Positions 25,827-35,808 of a DNA stretch of 64,000 bases are shown here, piece after piece. Below the pieces are notes generated by a model. That model was not told the DNA's origin and ran no database searches. It saw only the letters and a list, made by a program, of their open reading frames with translations. Within the stretch, counting starts at the first letter, position 1. The number at the start of each line of letters is the position of its first letter. The position numbers and the translations under genes are program-made. The stretch lies in contig NZ_CP027770.1 in assembly GCF_003012915.1 (NCBI RefSeq), forward strand, positions 2,415,424 through 2,479,423, given 5' to 3'. This DNA comes from Staphylococcus felis (GTDB lineage Bacteria; Bacillota; Bacilli; Staphylococcales; Staphylococcaceae).

Positions 25827-26220
25827 TTAAAACACCTCATCAATAATCAAACGTTTTCGCCATACCCAACCGTTATTTGTGTCTGAATATACACGACACC
25901 AACTATCAACGATCTCAAATACATAAAATACAGTTCCAGGTTTATATGTTTCGTCCGTTTTATACATAATGTTGATTATGATTCGCTTTACAAATTGTAA
26001 CACCTGCGTCATCTGTTTTTGCTTTAAAATACGCTGTGTTAGACCAATTAAGATTTTTAGGTATCGTCTTAAATGACTTCTCTTTTGTTTTCGGCTCTTG
26101 ATAAGTAGTAGCTAAACCTTTCGTTGTTTCATTAGCAAATTTTGGGACAATAAAGTGTGTAAGACCTCTAAAATCATCATTTCAAGACTCCAATAATATC
26201 CTCCACTCTTCTGTTGTCAT
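25827..26220 (-). pseudogene. Endolysin/amidase-like relic with SH3b domain
   Basis: From ATG at 26220 the frame reads MTTEEWRILLES, hits TGA, and continues as RGLTHFIVPKFANETTKG...WSNTAYFKAKTDDAGVTICKA to a stop near 25990. A second frame then gives KTDETYKPGTVFYVFEIV and DSWCRVYSDTNNGWVWRKRLI, which is the second half of a bacterial SH3 (cell-wall binding) domain. One nonsense change and one frameshift therefore split what looks like the C-terminal part of a phage or autolysin cell-wall hydrolase. The catalytic domain is gone. Confidence 0.5.
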
Positions 26221-26359
26221 AACGGTTCTAAACTTTAATCAATTTCATTGCTCACATCAAACAAGAGGTTGCTGTATTTTCGGGAATACTTTATATAAGA
26301 CTGCTTATTTACAAAATATAGCCACAATCCTCTATCATCATACAAGTGATATTGGTATG

Positions 26360-27181
26360 TCAACAGATTTCTAGACAGTTTTTATAGAAACTATCTTTGT
26401 ACGCTTTCGGCGTCAGATAATTTAATGCACTATGAGGTCGAATGTTGTTATACCAATTAACATAATCAAACAATTCGAGTTTTAAGTGATTAATAGATTT
26501 AAAATCATACTGTTTAATGAATTCAGTTTTTAACGCTTTAAATGTACTTTCAGCTACTGCGTTGTCATATGGACATCCTTTCATGCTTAAAGATCTTTTG
26601 ATACCAAAGGTATCTAGTACATCATCAATCATGTGATTATCAAACTCTTTTCCTCTGTCAGTGTGAAACATTTGTACGTCTCTTAAATCGTGTCTAATGC
26701 TACTAAGTGCCTTGGATACAAGCGTGCTATCTTTCTTTGAGCCTGCGCTATGCCCAACAATCTCACGGTTAAAAAGATCAATAAATAAACATATGTAATG
26801 CCATTTTCCAGCCACTTTTACATATGTCAAATCACTGACAAGAACTTCCAATGGTTCTTTTCTATTGAAACTTTGATTTAATTCATTATTGATTTCGCGT
26901 TCACTTGAGCGAGAAGGAAATGATTTATACTTCGATGTCGTATAAGAAGATACTAATTTATTTGCTTTCATAATGCGTCCTATACGTCGTCTTGAGACAT
27001 TTAAACCATTTTTGATAAGTTCATTTTTAATCCTTCTTGTTCCAAAACATTTGCGATTAGAATTGAAAATCTCGATAATTTTATCGCTAATTTCCTTATC
27101 TCGATCATCTTTTTCAACGTTGGGTGATTTGTTAATTTCGTAATAGTAACTACTTCTAGAGATTTGCAGGACTTTGCACAT
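26360..27181 (-). CDS. IS3-family OrfB (DDE transposase), copy 2
   Basis: 273 aa, same protein as OrfB of copy 1, with D, D and E of the catalytic triad intact. Needs a frameshift from OrfA for expression as a fusion; see the note on OrfA of this copy. Confidence 0.9.
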   Translation of the reverse strand: MCKVLQISRSSYYYEINKSPNVEKDDRDKEISDKIIEIFNSNRKCFGTRRIKNELIKNGLNVSRRRIGRIMKANKLVSSYTTSKYKSFPSRSSEREINNELNQSFNRKEPLEVLVSDLTYVKVAGKWHYICLFIDLFNREIVGHSAGSKKDSTLVSKALSSIRHDLRDVQMFHTDRGKEFDNHMIDDVLDTFGIKRSLSMKGCPYDNAVAESTFKALKTEFIKQYDFKSINHLKLELFDYVNWYNNIRPHSALNYLTPKAYKDSFYKNCLEIC

Positions 27182-27222
27182 TGCTGATACTGAATATTTA
27201 TTGGCATTCTTTCGAATGACAT

Positions 27223-27504
27223 CTATTTTCGTCCCATGATCAGCGCTGCTTGCTTTGAAATATCATTTTCCATTTTCAATTGTTGATTTTCTTTACGCAA
27301 TTTTCTTAGTTCTTTTTCTTCATTAGTTAAGTTATCTTGATGGTTAAATGAACCAGTATTTTGATGTTGCTTAATCCATTTCCCTAACGCCGAAGGTGTT
27401 AAATCATATTCACGAGCAATTTCATTTCTAGGCTTACCATTTTCATAAAGCTTTACCATTTGTAATTTAAATTCAGGACTAAAAGTTCTTCTTTCTCTTG
27501 TCAT
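27223..27504 (-). CDS. IS3-family OrfA, copy 2, altered slippery site
   Basis: 93 aa, one residue different from copy 1: Leu-82 is Ser (MENDISKQ). The base change turns the T-TTA-AAG slippery heptamer into T-TCA-AAG, so the -1 shift into OrfB should be weakened or lost in this copy. Confidence 0.88.
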   Translation of the reverse strand: MTRERRTFSPEFKLQMVKLYENGKPRNEIAREYDLTPSALGKWIKQHQNTGSFNHQDNLTNEEKELRKLRKENQQLKMENDISKQAALIMGRK

Positions 27505-28063
27505 AAAAATCGCCTACTTTCTTAATTTAACAATATCTATTCTCATAGAATTTGTCCAACTAAGTGTAGACGATTCATATAATATGCCTCTTTTATTATC
27601 CATTAAATATATATCTAAGTAATTATCTTTTTGGTTAATTGTCGGGAATAAACTTTTAAAATCTTGATTGCAAATTGCTCTCACTAATTTTTTATAATTT
27701 AAATCCTTCAATTTCTTATTTTTATAAGATAATGCATAACACTGGATGCCTTCATCGTTAATATATTTTTTAAAATCTGGTATTTCGTTATTATTGAAAT
27801 AACTAAACTTTTCTTTGAACCGAGTTTTTTTAAATGAGTCTCCATATAAATAATACACAAGCACTATATCAATAGTATTACTTTTTTGAAACAAATCTTG
27901 TAAAATTTGAATTGCATTATTATGAATCCTTGCAAAATAACCTTTGTTAAAGCTTTTGCCATCATCTAAAAAAGGATATTCGCCCTCACTTAAATCTAAA
28001 TGAACAGCATTTTCAACTTCAGAAAAATTTAAATCACTTACTTTCATACAATTTATAATATTA

Positions 28064-28500
28064 CCCATATTTATCAATCTTCCTATTTACAAAATATTTT
28101 CCAACTTTAGTTAAAGTAGCTTTTCTTATACCACTTTTATCCAACAATTTCCAATATTTACTCCTTTGCCAGTTAGAAGTCTAGAATTTATTCCCTTCGC
28201 TACTTTATGCGTATTTGATTTTATAGTGTTATTCACTACCTTTTACCGTACTTTTTAATAGCCCATTGAATACCGTATTTTGCAGCCATTACTGCCACTA
28301 CTACTAAAGGCGCAGCATAAGCTTCAGCCAATCTTGTATCAAATTCATGTTCCTCACCAGTTGAATTATTATTAAAAACCCAGCTATGTCTTCTTCATCT
28401 GCATATGTTAAATCAATTTTATAATCTACTTGTATAGATTCTTCTATAATAGCACTTTGTAGATGATATGACAGCGTAATTTCGATAGTATTCTGGCATC
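28064..28500 (-). pseudogene. Decayed secreted toxin-like gene upstream of DUF3885 gene
   Basis: Reading right to left: IEITLSYHLQSAIIEESIQ, VDYKIDLTYADEEDIAGFL, then a frame change into STGEEHEFDTRLAEAYAAP and LVVVAVMAAKYGIQWAIKKYGKR-stop, then a further change into INSRLLTGKGVNIG and SGIRKATLTKVGKYFVNRKIDKYG-stop. The order (beta-rich leader with E-E-H-E, hydrophobic helix, basic C-terminal part) resembles the SAR2788-type putative toxins of staphylococci as I remember them. The 5' end with any signal peptide is missing. The last frame stops inside the ATG of the immunity-like gene. Confidence 0.5.
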
Positions 28501-28559
28501 AACTAATATCGTATTTAAGTATGCTTATGATACAAAATTAATAAAAGTGTTAACTAGTG

Positions 28560-29267
28560 AATGAATCAAGCGTCCTAAAAAGAAACATAACGTTGAGGAA
28601 TTAGAAGAAATCGAGATACAAAAAATTTCTCGAAAAAGATGAATTGATTGAATTTCTTAAAATGACATAAAAATAATCACTACCGAAAAATCGTTTTGAA
28701 GTTTTTTCTACCCTTGCATATATAGGATTACGTGCTGGGGAATTAATAGCATTGAAGTGGTCTGATATTAATTTTGAGAATAATACAATTAGCATTACAA
28801 AAACGTATTACAATCCGAATAATAATAAGAAAAAGTATCAAATACTTACACCTATAACTGATTCATCAATAGGCAAGATTTCTGTTGGTCCAAAAATAAT
28901 CACGCTACTAAATGATTATAAAGTGAATGTACAAGACAAATGGAAAATGAATTATATGTAGATAATGGTTTTGTATTTACTGACACCAATGGCTATCCAC
29001 ATGTAATAAAGAAATTGTCTGCATGGATACAAAGTATTATCAAGAAAACTAATATCAATAAAAACATCTCCACTCACTCATTCAGACACACATTGTGCTT
29101 TACTTATTGAAGCTGGTGTTCATATCAAAGAGATACAGGAACGATTACGCCACAAAGATATTAACACTACTATGAACATCTACGCTAAAATTACAATTTC
29201 TTACAAAAAAGACGCTTTCCAAAAGTTTAGTCAACTAATGGAAAACGCCTCAAAAGAATTATTTTAA
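28560..29267 (+). pseudogene. Tyrosine integrase relic (phage or pathogenicity-island type)
   Basis: Pieces in several frames together give a tyrosine recombinase: FLEKDELIEFLKMT, STLAYIGLRAGELIALKWSD (first catalytic Arg), ITPITD-like strand region, NGYPHVIKKLSAWIQSI, ISTHSFRHT (His-x-x-Arg), EAGVHIKEIQERLRHKDI and NTTMNIYAKIT (late His and Tyr), ending ASKELF-stop. At least three frameshifts or stops. It lies tail-on to the 3' end of groEL, a known integration site of staphylococcal islands, and is the best evidence that this region was one. Confidence 0.75.
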
Positions 29268-29307
29268 ATGTTCGTTTGATTCAGCTGAACCAAACGACAT
29301 TTTTTGA
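29268..29307. terminator. Palindromic terminator between integrase relic and groEL
   Basis: CGTTTG-A-TTCAGCTGAA-C-CAAACG flanked by AATGTT and ACATTTTTT. Near-perfect palindrome with T-run on the right, thus serving the integrase; the mirror T-run side may serve groEL. Confidence 0.65.
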
Positions 29308-29363
29308 ATTTTTATGTCATTGCAAGCTATAAAATGCTGTCAAATCGATATTTATAAGCTCTT

Positions 29364-30995
<1,632 letters not shown>

Positions 30996-31028
30996 TTATA
31001 CCTCCGTCATTTTAATTTGATTACATCA

Positions 31029-31343
<315 letters not shown>

Positions 31344-31402
31344 TTAGCACTCTAAATATGTAAGTGCTAATACATTGTCTATATTAATCAAAGTTGGTCA
31401 AA
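31344..31402 (-). promoter_or_regulatory. CIRCE and CtsR boxes of groESL
   Basis: TTAGCACTC-N9-AAGTGCTAA (31344-31370) is the HrcA-binding CIRCE element with one base off consensus. AATCAAA-GTT-GGTCAAA (31386-31402) fits the tandem heptad recognised by CtsR with one mismatch. Dual HrcA/CtsR control of groESL is known in staphylococci. Confidence 0.85.
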
Positions 31403-31474
31403 ATATCAAGTAAAATGCTATCATTTGTGAGGTCAACTCAAATTCGATACAATTATTTTCTAAGGAGGTCACTT

Positions 31475-32218
31475 ATGAAGCGGATTTATGTATCAGTACT
31501 TACGATAGTAATTTATGGTTTAGCACAATTTTTACCAACAATAGCCCAAGCAATGGGATTACTTTCAACTGAAAATACGACTGACTTAATGAAACAAAGT
31601 ATTAACCTTCAGCTATTCAGTTTTATTGTTGCTGCAATTTTAATTTTATTATTTCAAACCCAGATTAAAAATCCAATGCAGTTTGAACTTACACCTAAAG
31701 AGCCAAAACGTTATATTGTGCCTTGGGTGCTTGCAGGTTTAGGTGTTGTATTCATAGCGCAACTCATCATTAATGCAATTTCTACACTTCTTTTTGGCAT
31801 TGACCCAGCAAGTCAAAACACATTAGCACTTATGAAAATAGCACGTGAAATGCCACTATTTATCATTCTAATAGCGATTGTTGGTCCTATTTTAGAGGAG
31901 TATGTATTTAGAAAAGTCATTTTTGGTGAATTGTACAATGCCATTCAAGCTAAACCTATTGTTAAATTTTTAATCGCTGGAATCGTGAGCTCAATATTAT
32001 TTGCATTAGCTCATATGGATTTTACGCACTTTTTAGTCTACTTCGCTATGGGCATTATCTTTTCTGCATTCTATATTTATACCAAGCGATTAAGTGTCGC
32101 TATTGGGATTCATATCGCTCAAAACGGATTAGTCACACTCGTTCAGTTACTTATACCTGAGCAAGTTTTTGAACGTATGTTAGAACAAACACAAGTAATT
32201 ATACTTCATTTATTTTAG
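31475..32218 (+). CDS. mroQ: CPBP intramembrane protease, MroQ
   Basis: 247 aa, about seven membrane spans. The abortive-infection/CPBP motifs are present: EEYVFRKVIFGEL (Glu-Glu and Arg), FALAHMDFTHFLVYFAMG (His) and SVAIGIHIAQN (His), which make the glutamic-type intramembrane active site. In S. aureus MroQ acts in agr signalling at the level of peptide processing or export, and the gene lies a few kb from agr there as here. The ATG behind AAGGAGGTC is used, not the upstream ATG at 31394. Confidence 0.88.
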   Translation: MKRIYVSVLTIVIYGLAQFLPTIAQAMGLLSTENTTDLMKQSINLQLFSFIVAAILILLFQTQIKNPMQFELTPKEPKRYIVPWVLAGLGVVFIAQLIINAISTLLFGIDPASQNTLALMKIAREMPLFIILIAIVGPILEEYVFRKVIFGELYNAIQAKPIVKFLIAGIVSSILFALAHMDFTHFLVYFAMGIIFSAFYIYTKRLSVAIGIHIAQNGLVTLVQLLIPEQVFERMLEQTQVIILHLF

Positions 32219-32219
32219 A

Positions 32220-32270
32220 AAAAAGGAGAGACTAGGACAGACGATTGCCGATGTCCTAAACTCTCCTTAA
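32220..32270. terminator. Bidirectional terminator between mroQ and sdrH
   Basis: AAGGAGAG-ACT-AGGACA pairs with TGTCCT-AAA-CTCTCCTT; A-run before and T-rich after. Confidence 0.75.
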
Positions 32271-32279
32271 CTTATATCT

Positions 32280-33443
32280 TTATCTTTTACGCCATATCAA
32301 AAACGCGACTAAAAAAGCAATTAATACACATATTATAATAAAACATACTTCTTTGAAAGTATTCAAATGTCGATTTGAGTGATGCTTATCCTGATGGTGT
32401 TGTCCTGCTCCCATATTTTCACCATTTTGTTCAATTGTTTCGACTTTATCTTGTGCTTTACCCGCTATTGGTCGATTAGCAGGCGTTTTGAGTCCTGGCA
32501 TGGCGCCTGCTTCACCATTCATTAATGCTAAAACTTGTTTGTCTAAATTTTTGTAATATGAATCTGAATTCAGCGGATTAAAATACTGAAATCTAAAATA
32601 TTCCGAATCCTGTTGAAGTTGATTTAAAAACCGATTATCTTGAAATGGCATCTTTTTATCAATATTTTGAAATTCTTGATCATTTAAAAATCCTGATGCT
32701 TCTAAATTTTGAAGTCTTTCCATAAATAATGGATTATATTTAAAATTATTATCTAAAGCATTAAAGTATTGATTAAATCGATTTGTTTTTTCAGACATGT
32801 TAGGCTCAGTTTGATTATGATTTAAAGCGCCTTCAGATGACTGAGGCAGATTTGTGCCATGGTTCCCTTGAGGAGGGTTCGTTACGTTCCCTTCACTGCT
32901 TTCTTGTTCAGTACTTGGCTCTTCTGTTGGTTTTTCTTCGCTACTTTCTTGTTCAGTGCTTGGCTCTTCTGTTGGTTTTTCTTCGCTACTTTCTTGTTCA
33001 GTGCTTGGCTCTTCTGTCGGTTTTTCTTCACTGCTTTCTTGTTCAGTGCTTGGCTCTTCTGTCGGTTTTTCTTCACTGCTTTCTTGTTCAGTGCTTGGTT
33101 CTTCTGTCGGTCTTTCTTCACTGCTTCCTTGCTCAGTACTTGGTTCTTCTGTCGGTCTTTCTTCACTGCTTCCTTGCTCAGTACTTGGCTCTTCTGTCGG
33201 TTTTTCTTCGCTGCTTTCTTGTTCAGTGCTTGGCTCTTCTGTTGGTTTTTCTTCACTGCTTTCTTGTTCAGTACTTGGTTCTTCCTTCATCCCAACTTTA
33301 TATGTAATATCTTGATTTGATACATTGTTTGAATTTTCAACGGCATATGCTAAATCCGTTTGATTGGTATTAGAACCGAGCATTGTACTGCCGACTATTA
33401 AAGTAGATATGCTGATTGCTAGTTTGAATTTAGTAAACGACAT
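32280..33443 (-). CDS. sdrH: SdrH-like repeat surface protein
   Basis: 387 aa. Signal peptide (residues 1-34, ending AYA), short N-terminal region, nine tandem copies of a 15-residue acidic repeat of type EPSTEQESSEEKPTE (residues 55-184), a linker, a globular part with NQYFNALDNNFKYNPLFMERL, and a C-terminal hydrophobic span followed by WRKR. There is no LPXTG motif, so it is held by the membrane span, not by sortase. Same place and build as S. aureus SdrH, though the repeat is not Ser-Asp. ATG seven bases behind GGAGGTG. Confidence 0.82.
   Translation of the reverse strand: MSFTKFKLAISISTLIVGSTMLGSNTNQTDLAYAVENSNNVSNQDITYKVGMKEEPSTEQESSEEKPTEEPSTEQESSEEKPTEEPSTEQGSSEERPTEEPSTEQGSSEERPTEEPSTEQESSEEKPTEEPSTEQESSEEKPTEEPSTEQESSEEKPTEEPSTEQESSEEKPTEEPSTEQESSEGNVTNPPQGNHGTNLPQSSEGALNHNQTEPNMSEKTNRFNQYFNALDNNFKYNPLFMERLQNLEASGFLNDQEFQNIDKKMPFQDNRFLNQLQQDSEYFRFQYFNPLNSDSYYKNLDKQVLALMNGEAGAMPGLKTPANRPIAGKAQDKVETIEQNGENMGAGQHHQDKHHSNRHLNTFKEVCFIIICVLIAFLVAFLIWRKR
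32892..33281. repeat. 45-bp tandem repeat within sdrH
   Basis: Eight full and one partial copy of a 45-bp unit, with copies 3 and 4 carrying Gly and Arg variants (EQGSSEERPTE). Near-identity of units suggests copy number changes by slippage. The bias leaves long open frames on both strands, which are not genes. Confidence 0.9.
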
Positions 33444-33708
33444 CTTTTCACCTCCAGAAAGCTTTAATTGTTCAACCAAAGTTGATATCAAAGACGTATA
33501 ATGCTTTCGACAGAAAATAGCATTATTTGTTAATCCCAATTGATTATAACACTAAAACTATATTACTTTAATTACTTTTAATATACATTTTAATTAAACT
33601 TTTTTGTTTTTTCATATCAATTTAACATGATATATGTTCACTTTGTATATTTGTTTAAACTCTAGTAGACTTAACATTAACAAACCAAATGATTTCGGGG
33701 GTGCCTTT

Positions 33709-34515
33709 ATGTATATACAGCTTTTCCAAATTGAAATCGAACCCGCTAATGCTTCAAAAAACAAAGAAAAAATACGGTATTTATTTGAGCAATATGTTGA
33801 TGACTCCATTGATCTCGTTGTTCTACCAGAAATGTGGAATAATGGTTATGCATTAGATAGACTCTATCAACTTGCCGATGTAAACCTAAAAGATTCCTAT
33901 CCATTTATAAAGAATTTAGCTAAAACATATGATGTTGATATTATTGCTGGATCTGTATCAAATCAAAAAAAGACAGGATTATATAACACTGCTTTTGCAG
34001 TTAATCGTCAAGGATATAAAATTTATGAGTATGATAAAATCCACCTTGTCCCAATGCTTGATGAACCTCGTTATTTAGATGCCGGGCAAAAGGTTCCATA
34101 CACTTTCACATTAAGCGATGGTATTCAAGGTACACAAATCATATGTTACGATTTACGTTTTCCAGAATTAAGTCGTTATCCATCTGCAACAGGTGCTGAA
34201 ATACTTTTTTATGTTGCCCAATGGCCTATTACACGTTTGTCCCATTGGCGCTCTCTTTTACAAGCTCGTGCAATTGAAAACGATGCATATGTTGTCGCAA
34301 CTAATAGTTGTGGTCATGATGGCAAAACTGAATATGCCGGGCATTCTATGATTATTAGTCCAAATGGCGATGTAATTGATGAAGCTAACGAACATGAAAC
34401 TGTAATCACTGCAAAAATTGATATTAGCAAAGTTGCAGAACAAAGACAAAAGATACCAGTATTTGAAAATATGCGTCCAAACATTTATCGTTATTTCAAT
34501 CATAAAAATTTATAA
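33709..34515 (+). CDS. Carbon-nitrogen hydrolase (nitrilase superfamily, Nit2-like)
   Basis: 268 aa. The Glu-Lys-Cys triad is visible: LVVLPEMWNNGY, YEYDKIHLVPM and QIICYDLRFPE. HSMIISPNGDVIDEANEHETVITAKID is the usual closing strand pair. Probably an omega-amidase or related deaminated-metabolite hydrolase. The gene sits between sdrH and RNAIII as in other staphylococci. ATG behind GGGGGTG. Its 3' end overlaps the convergent RNAIII terminator by a few bases. Confidence 0.88.
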   Translation: MYIQLFQIEIEPANASKNKEKIRYLFEQYVDDSIDLVVLPEMWNNGYALDRLYQLADVNLKDSYPFIKNLAKTYDVDIIAGSVSNQKKTGLYNTAFAVNRQGYKIYEYDKIHLVPMLDEPRYLDAGQKVPYTFTLSDGIQGTQIICYDLRFPELSRYPSATGAEILFYVAQWPITRLSHWRSLLQARAIENDAYVVATNSCGHDGKTEYAGHSMIISPNGDVIDEANEHETVITAKIDISKVAEQRQKIPVFENMRPNIYRYFNHKNL

Positions 34516-35037
34516 AAAATAAATAACCAAGCAAGTTTGGGAGAGACTTGCTTGGTTACCTTTTATTATATTAAGGGAATGTTTATTAATTACAGTTATT
34601 CTATTTATTATAATTGGGGATGTTATTAATTATGAAAAAATTAGTGAATTTACCGATTATTAAATAATGTTTACACTAGCTTTGTTAATTTTGGAACTAA
34701 CAACTTCGTTCGATATTTCTTATACATACGGAAAAGATTGCAATAATTACTATGTAACCGTAATTATTTAGTGAATTTTTGGACTGTTTCAGCGATTAAT
34801 TTAACGAAATCAATAACTGTAGAAATGATATCTTGTGCCATAATTGCCACCTCCTCCATTATTGTAGTAATTTCCATAGACAAATAGATGTTTAAATCCT
34901 TAGTATGCGTAAACTGAGCGAAGAATACAAAATACTAAGATGTAAACTGACTTCACTTAGATTAAAAGTCATTGGTTAAATAGTCATTCTGCTTCAATCA
35001 CTATTTAATGAAATGACTAATCACTAACTTGTGATTA
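34514..35037 (-). ncRNA. rnaIII: RNAIII, agr effector RNA
   Basis: About 520 nt from a 5' end like that of S. aureus (ATCAC-AAGTTA-GTGAT stem, as AUCAC-AGAGAU-GUGAU there) to a strong terminator (ACCAAGCAAGT/ACTTGCTTGGT then TTATTTATTTTTT). The 3' domain keeps blocks TTTTTTCATAATTAATAAC and ATCCCC, then ATAACTGTAA, then ACATTCCCTTAATA, and a terminal loop TCTCTCCC: three C-rich loops able to pair with Shine-Dalgarno sequences of target mRNAs. hld starts about 195 nt in, much later than in S. aureus (about 85), so the 5' leader is expanded and the part after hld is shorter. Ends are inferred. Confidence 0.88.
34764..34841 (-). CDS. hld: Delta-haemolysin
   Basis: 25 aa, formyl-Met amphipathic helical peptide beginning MAQDIISTVIDFVKLI and ending QKFTK, with Asp/Lys on one face and I, V, F, L on the other. 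No leader, as for all phenol-soluble modulins. Start behind GGAGGAGGTGG. Encoded within RNAIII and therefore made when agr is on; a likely substrate of the pmt-like exporter. Confidence 0.95.
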   Translation of the reverse strand: MAQDIISTVIDFVKLIAETVQKFTK

Positions 35038-35040
35038 TGT

Positions 35041-35220
35041 TTATATTAGAACATATCATATTATTAAATTGTTAATTTTTGCGTAACTTATCATTTTTTC
35101 TACTTAACTGTTAAAAAAATATGTTAAAATACGTTTGAATCAAAATAAGTATACAGTTAAGCATAATAATACGACAGTTAGGCAAAAATAACTAATTCAA
35201 ACAAGTTGTGCTATATAATT
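35041..35220. promoter_or_regulatory. agr P3 and P2 divergent promoters with AgrA sites
   Basis: P2 (rightward): direct repeats ACAGTTAAGCA (35152-35162) and ACAGTTAGGCA (35173-35184 region), -10 TATAAT (35214-35219). P3 (leftward): AACAGTTAAGTA on the minus strand near 35100-35112, a weaker second repeat ATAAGTTACGCA near 35079-35091, and -10 TAATAT (35043-35048). Same design as in S. aureus, with the better AgrA sites at P2. Confidence 0.8.
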
Positions 35221-35239
35221 TAATTAAGGAGGTCAGATA

Positions 35240-35806
35240 GTGCGTATTATTGATCAAGCCATTGAACAATTTGCTCTTAAGTTAAAAGAAAAACAACATT
35301 TAGACCACATTGAATTTTTAAAAGTACGCTTAGGGATGCAAGTTGTTGCTATTAATTTATTTAAAGGCATCGTCACATACGGACTTGCACTCCTACTTAA
35401 TATATTTTTATACACACTTACAGTTCATATTAGTTATTTTGTTTTAAGGTACTTCTCTCATGGCGCTCATGCGAAGTCATCCTTATTATGTCATATACAA
35501 AATATTGTTTTTTTTGTTATTATCCCATTTTTAATTAATTATTATGACATAACATTTAGTTATATGTTATTCTTAACTATAATAGGATTGATTGTTGTTA
35601 TACGATACGCTCCTGCAGCTACTCGTAAACAGCCTATTAAATCATCACGTAAAAAAGGGCTAAAATTGAAATCAATCGTTACGATGGTTGCTTTAATTGT
35701 GATTTCGATTTTTATGCCTCAACCGTATCAACAATTAATTTGTTACGGTTTAATTTTACAAGCAGTAACGTTATTACCAATATTTTTCTTTAAGGAGGAG
35801 CATTAA
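35240..35806 (+). CDS. agrB: AgrB, AgrD-processing membrane peptidase
   Basis: 188 aa, about six membrane segments. The catalytic pair His-77 and Cys-84 lies in YFSHGAHAKSSLLCH, at the same numbers as in S. aureus. AgrB removes the AgrD C-terminal tail and forms the thiolactone. GTG start seven bases behind AAGGAGG, with the P2 -10 box only 20 bases upstream, as in S. aureus. Confidence 0.95.
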   Translation: MRIIDQAIEQFALKLKEKQHLDHIEFLKVRLGMQVVAINLFKGIVTYGLALLLNIFLYTLTVHISYFVLRYFSHGAHAKSSLLCHIQNIVFFVIIPFLINYYDITFSYMLFLTIIGLIVVIRYAPAATRKQPIKSSRKKGLKLKSIVTMVALIVISIFMPQPYQQLICYGLILQAVTLLPIFFFKEEH

Positions 35807-35808
35807 TT

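Larger units (their letters stand above)
26353..27577 (-). mobile_element. IS3-family (IS150 group) insertion sequence, copy 2
   Basis: 1225 bp, inverted relative to copy 1 and nearly identical in sequence. Flanked by TAT on both sides (26350-26352 and 27578-27580), a 3-bp target duplication as expected of the group, so this was a direct insertion into the DUF3885-like gene. Confidence 0.92.
26235..28068 (-). pseudogene. DUF3885-like (immunity-type) gene interrupted by IS copy 2
   Basis: The 5' part (28068 down to 27578) and the 3' part (26352 down to 26235) join in frame when the IS and one 3-bp duplication are removed. The joint reads MDNKRGILYHLYDDRGLWLYF, followed by VNKQSYIKYSRKYSNLLFDVSNEID and a stop, about 200 aa in all. 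The YDDRG-[LM]-W segment is what I associate with DUF3885 proteins found beside polymorphic toxins. Start ATG ten bases behind AGGAAG; it overlaps the end of a decayed toxin-like frame (ATGGGTAA), showing former translational coupling. The IS leaves a stop 20 codons into its own end. Confidence 0.65.

Noticed and set aside
22865..27577. A functional composite transposon made of the two IS copies and the genes between
   Set aside because: Copy 2 has its own 3-bp target duplication inside a gene and copy 1 has none, so the copies inserted separately and the segment did not move as a unit.
28752..28961. 69-aa frame as an independent small gene
   Set aside because: It is one fragment of the decayed integrase, continued in other frames on both sides.
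32892..33281. Tandem repeat as a CRISPR array
   Set aside because: Units are contiguous without unique spacers and encode an in-frame protein repeat.
32837..33320. Plus-strand and alternative minus-strand frames of 119-156 aa rich in F, L, C or K, Q
   Set aside because: Products of the 45-bp repeat of sdrH read in other frames; no start signals and no plausible protein.
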